DNA from: Chloroflexota bacterium
GTDB taxonomy: Bacteria; Chloroflexota; Anaerolineae; 4572-78; J111
Length of the DNA stretch: 7,617 nt
Assembly (NCBI GenBank): GCA_003695455.1
Contig: RFJF01000102.1
Location: forward strand, 1-7,617
Direction: 5' to 3'
Made by a program: the position numbers and the translations under genes
Notes under the pieces: generated by a model
The model's database searches: none
What the model was told of the DNA's origin: nothing
The model's input: only the letters and a program-made list of their open reading frames with translations
Part shown: in pieces, positions 6,822 to 7,617 of the stretch
Layout of the letters: each line of letters starts with the position of its first letter
Position numbering within the stretch: the stretch's first letter is position 1

Positions 6822-6862
6822 GTCGGGAGACCCTTCGCTGCGCTCAGGGTGACAGGCCTGAG
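6822..6862 (+). repeat. Second dispersed-repeat-like segment, partly related to the palindrome core
   Basis: GGAGACCC followed by TTCGCTGCGCTC and TGACA (6826-6854) follows the same plan as 6736-6765 in the preceding element (GGAGATTGC, then TTCGCTTCGCTC and TGACA), with 16 of 21 matching positions from TTCGCT to TGACA. It therefore looks like a diverged half copy. CTCAGG (6843-6848) and CCTGAG (6857-6862) form a small 6-bp stem with an 8-base loop, and GTCGGGAG at 6822-6829 is the exact reverse complement of CTCCCGAC at 6883-6890. Comparable sequences recur between genes in many bacteria from memory; I cannot search here. Confidence 0.5.
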
Positions 6863-6872
6863 ATTCATTCTC

Positions 6873-6900
6873 TAATTCCTGACTCCCGACCCCTGAATCC
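6873..6900 (+). repeat. Four tandem heptamers, consensus TGAnTCC
   Basis: The units read TAATTCC, TGACTCC, CGACCCC and TGAATCC, each within two changes of TGAnTCC, and stop about 20 bases before the dehydrogenase start. They resemble the short tandemly repeated repetitive (STRR) heptamers described in cyanobacteria and some other bacteria. The array is short and imperfect. Confidence 0.5.
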
Positions 6901-6908
6901 TGTTTTCA

Positions 6909-6913
6909 GAGGA
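6909..6913 (+). promoter_or_regulatory. Ribosome binding site of the dehydrogenase gene
   Basis: GAGGA at 6909-6913, six bases before ATG 6920, is a well-placed Shine-Dalgarno sequence and fixes the start of the nucleotide-sugar dehydrogenase. It directly follows the heptamer repeats, so the repeat cluster ends just before the translation signals. I found no convincing promoter between 6649 and 6909. Confidence 0.7.
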
Positions 6914-6919
6914 ATATCC

Positions 6920-7617
6920 ATGTTCAACCAGCTTCTTGAAAAAATAAACAACAAAACTGCTCGCGTGAGCGTGATTGGCCTGGGATACGTTGGCCTGCCG
7001 CTGGCCTCTGGTTTTGCCAAGTCCGGCTATCACGTGACCGGCATTGACGCCATCGAGCCGAAAGTAAGTATGCTCAACAGCGGCATCAGCTACATCCCCG
7101 ATGTCCCCACCGATGAGATTGCCCCGCTGGTCAGCGGCGGCCTGCTCTCCGCCACCACCGATTACGGCGCGCTGGAGCGGGCGGACGTGGTTTTCATCTG
7201 CGTCCCTACCCCCTTTGATTCGATGAAAGCCCCGGACCTCACCTTTGTGCGGCAGGCCAGCAGCGGCATTGCCCAACACCTGCACGCCGGGCAATTGGTA
7301 GTTTTGCAAAGCACCACCTACCCCGGCACCACCGAGGAAGTGGTTCGGCCCGAACTGGAAACCACCGGGCTGGTTGCCGGGCGGGACTTCTTTCTGGCCT
7401 TCTCGCCGGAGCGAATTGACCCCGGTCGCACCGATTTTACCGTGGAAAACACCCCCAAAGTGGTGGGCGGCATCAACCCGGAATCGGCCAAACTGGCCGG
7501 CGACCTGCTGGCCCACATGACGCCGCACATTCACCTGGTTTCGTCGCCCCGCGCCGCGGAAATGACCAAATTGCTGGAAAACATCTTCCGCAGCGTCAAC
7601 ATTGCGCTGGTTAACGA
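6920..7617 (+). CDS. wbpA: Nucleotide-sugar dehydrogenase, WbpA-like (UDP-GlcNAc 6-dehydrogenase), N-terminal part
   Basis: This is the first 232 residues of a UDP-glucose/GDP-mannose dehydrogenase-family enzyme; the gene continues past the window (full length is usually about 430). It should oxidise C6 of a UDP-sugar twice with NAD+, giving a uronic acid donor for the polysaccharide. The N-terminal Rossmann domain shows GLGYVG (20-25), Asp43 at the end of the second strand for NAD ribose binding, CVPTP (94-98) and STTYPGTTEE (131-140). The linker and central helix contain SPERIDPG (162-169) and AEMTKLLENIFRSVN (213-227), where Glu164, Lys217 and Asn221 match known active-site residues. The catalytic Cys (GHC motif) lies beyond the window. 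TPFDSMKAPDLTF, TTYPGTTEE and SPERIDPG closely resemble what I remember of Pseudomonas WbpA, favouring UDP-GlcNAc over UDP-glucose; UDP-ManNAc dehydrogenase (WecC) or a TviB/WbpO-like enzyme remain possible. GAGGA at the right distance supports the start. A separate leader rich in repeats suggests it may be transcribed apart from the ligase gene. Confidence 0.88.
   Translation, partial: MFNQLLEKINNKTARVSVIGLGYVGLPLASGFAKSGYHVTGIDAIEPKVSMLNSGISYIPDVPTDEIAPLVSGGLLSATTDYGALERADVVFICVPTPFDSMKAPDLTFVRQASSGIAQHLHAGQLVVLQSTTYPGTTEEVVRPELETTGLVAGRDFFLAFSPERIDPGRTDFTVENTPKVVGGINPESAKLAGDLLAHMTPHIHLVSSPRAAEMTKLLENIFRSVNIALVN

Noticed and set aside
6872..7534. Minus-strand open frame of 220 codons
   Set aside because: It is antisense to the nucleotide-sugar dehydrogenase, whose motifs are unmistakable, and its end is read from the heptamer repeats.

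Overview
The window is a stretch of a bacterial cell-surface polysaccharide (O-antigen, capsule or exopolysaccharide) biosynthesis locus. All supported genes are on the + strand: the 3' end of a GT4-type glycosyltransferase, two complete GT4-type glycosyltransferases, a very large membrane protein joining an O-antigen ligase/polymerase-type domain to TPR repeats, and the 5' part of a WbpA-like UDP-N-acetylglucosamine 6-dehydrogenase. I see no RNA genes, CRISPR array, transposase, phage genes or defence system.

Layout. 1-2708 is a tight run of three glycosyltransferase genes; the first two overlap by ATGA, and the second and third overlap or lie 8 nt apart depending on the start chosen. 2709-2901 is a 193-nt spacer. 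It begins with a good extended -10 promoter whose TATAAT contains the stop codon of the preceding gene, followed by an unattached Shine-Dalgarno-like GGAGGT and an imperfect hairpin repeat. 2902-6648 encodes the 1248-residue ligase-TPR protein. 6649-6919 is a 271-nt spacer packed with dispersed-repeat-like DNA: a nested palindrome of about 130 bp, a diverged half copy of its core, and a run of four heptamers. A nucleotide-sugar dehydrogenase starts at 6920 behind a clear ribosome binding site and runs off the window.

How the genes fit together (inference from families). The dehydrogenase would make a UDP-N-acetyl-hexosaminuronic acid donor. The GT4 enzymes would add sugars to a lipid-linked repeat unit on the cytoplasmic face. 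The large membrane protein would polymerise or transfer the exported glycan on the outer face of the membrane, with its TPR domain probably outside the cytoplasm. No flippase, chain-length regulator or initiating phosphoglycosyltransferase lies in the window.

Organism. Protein coding is moderately GC-rich (about 57-60% in lines I sampled), with Shine-Dalgarno starts and sigma70-like promoter elements. The spacer repeats resemble families I recall from several unrelated bacterial groups and metagenome assemblies. The very large ligase-TPR protein and these repeats would fit an Anaerolineae-like Chloroflexota, but this is a guess from impression, not a demonstrated assignment. The first ~290 bases are clearly more AT-rich (about 42% GC by hand count), so the leftmost gene may have a different origin.

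I found no evidence of a novel class of system. The most noteworthy items are the architecture of the ligase-TPR protein, the promoter/leader arrangement in front of it, and the nested repeat cluster at 6661-6900.
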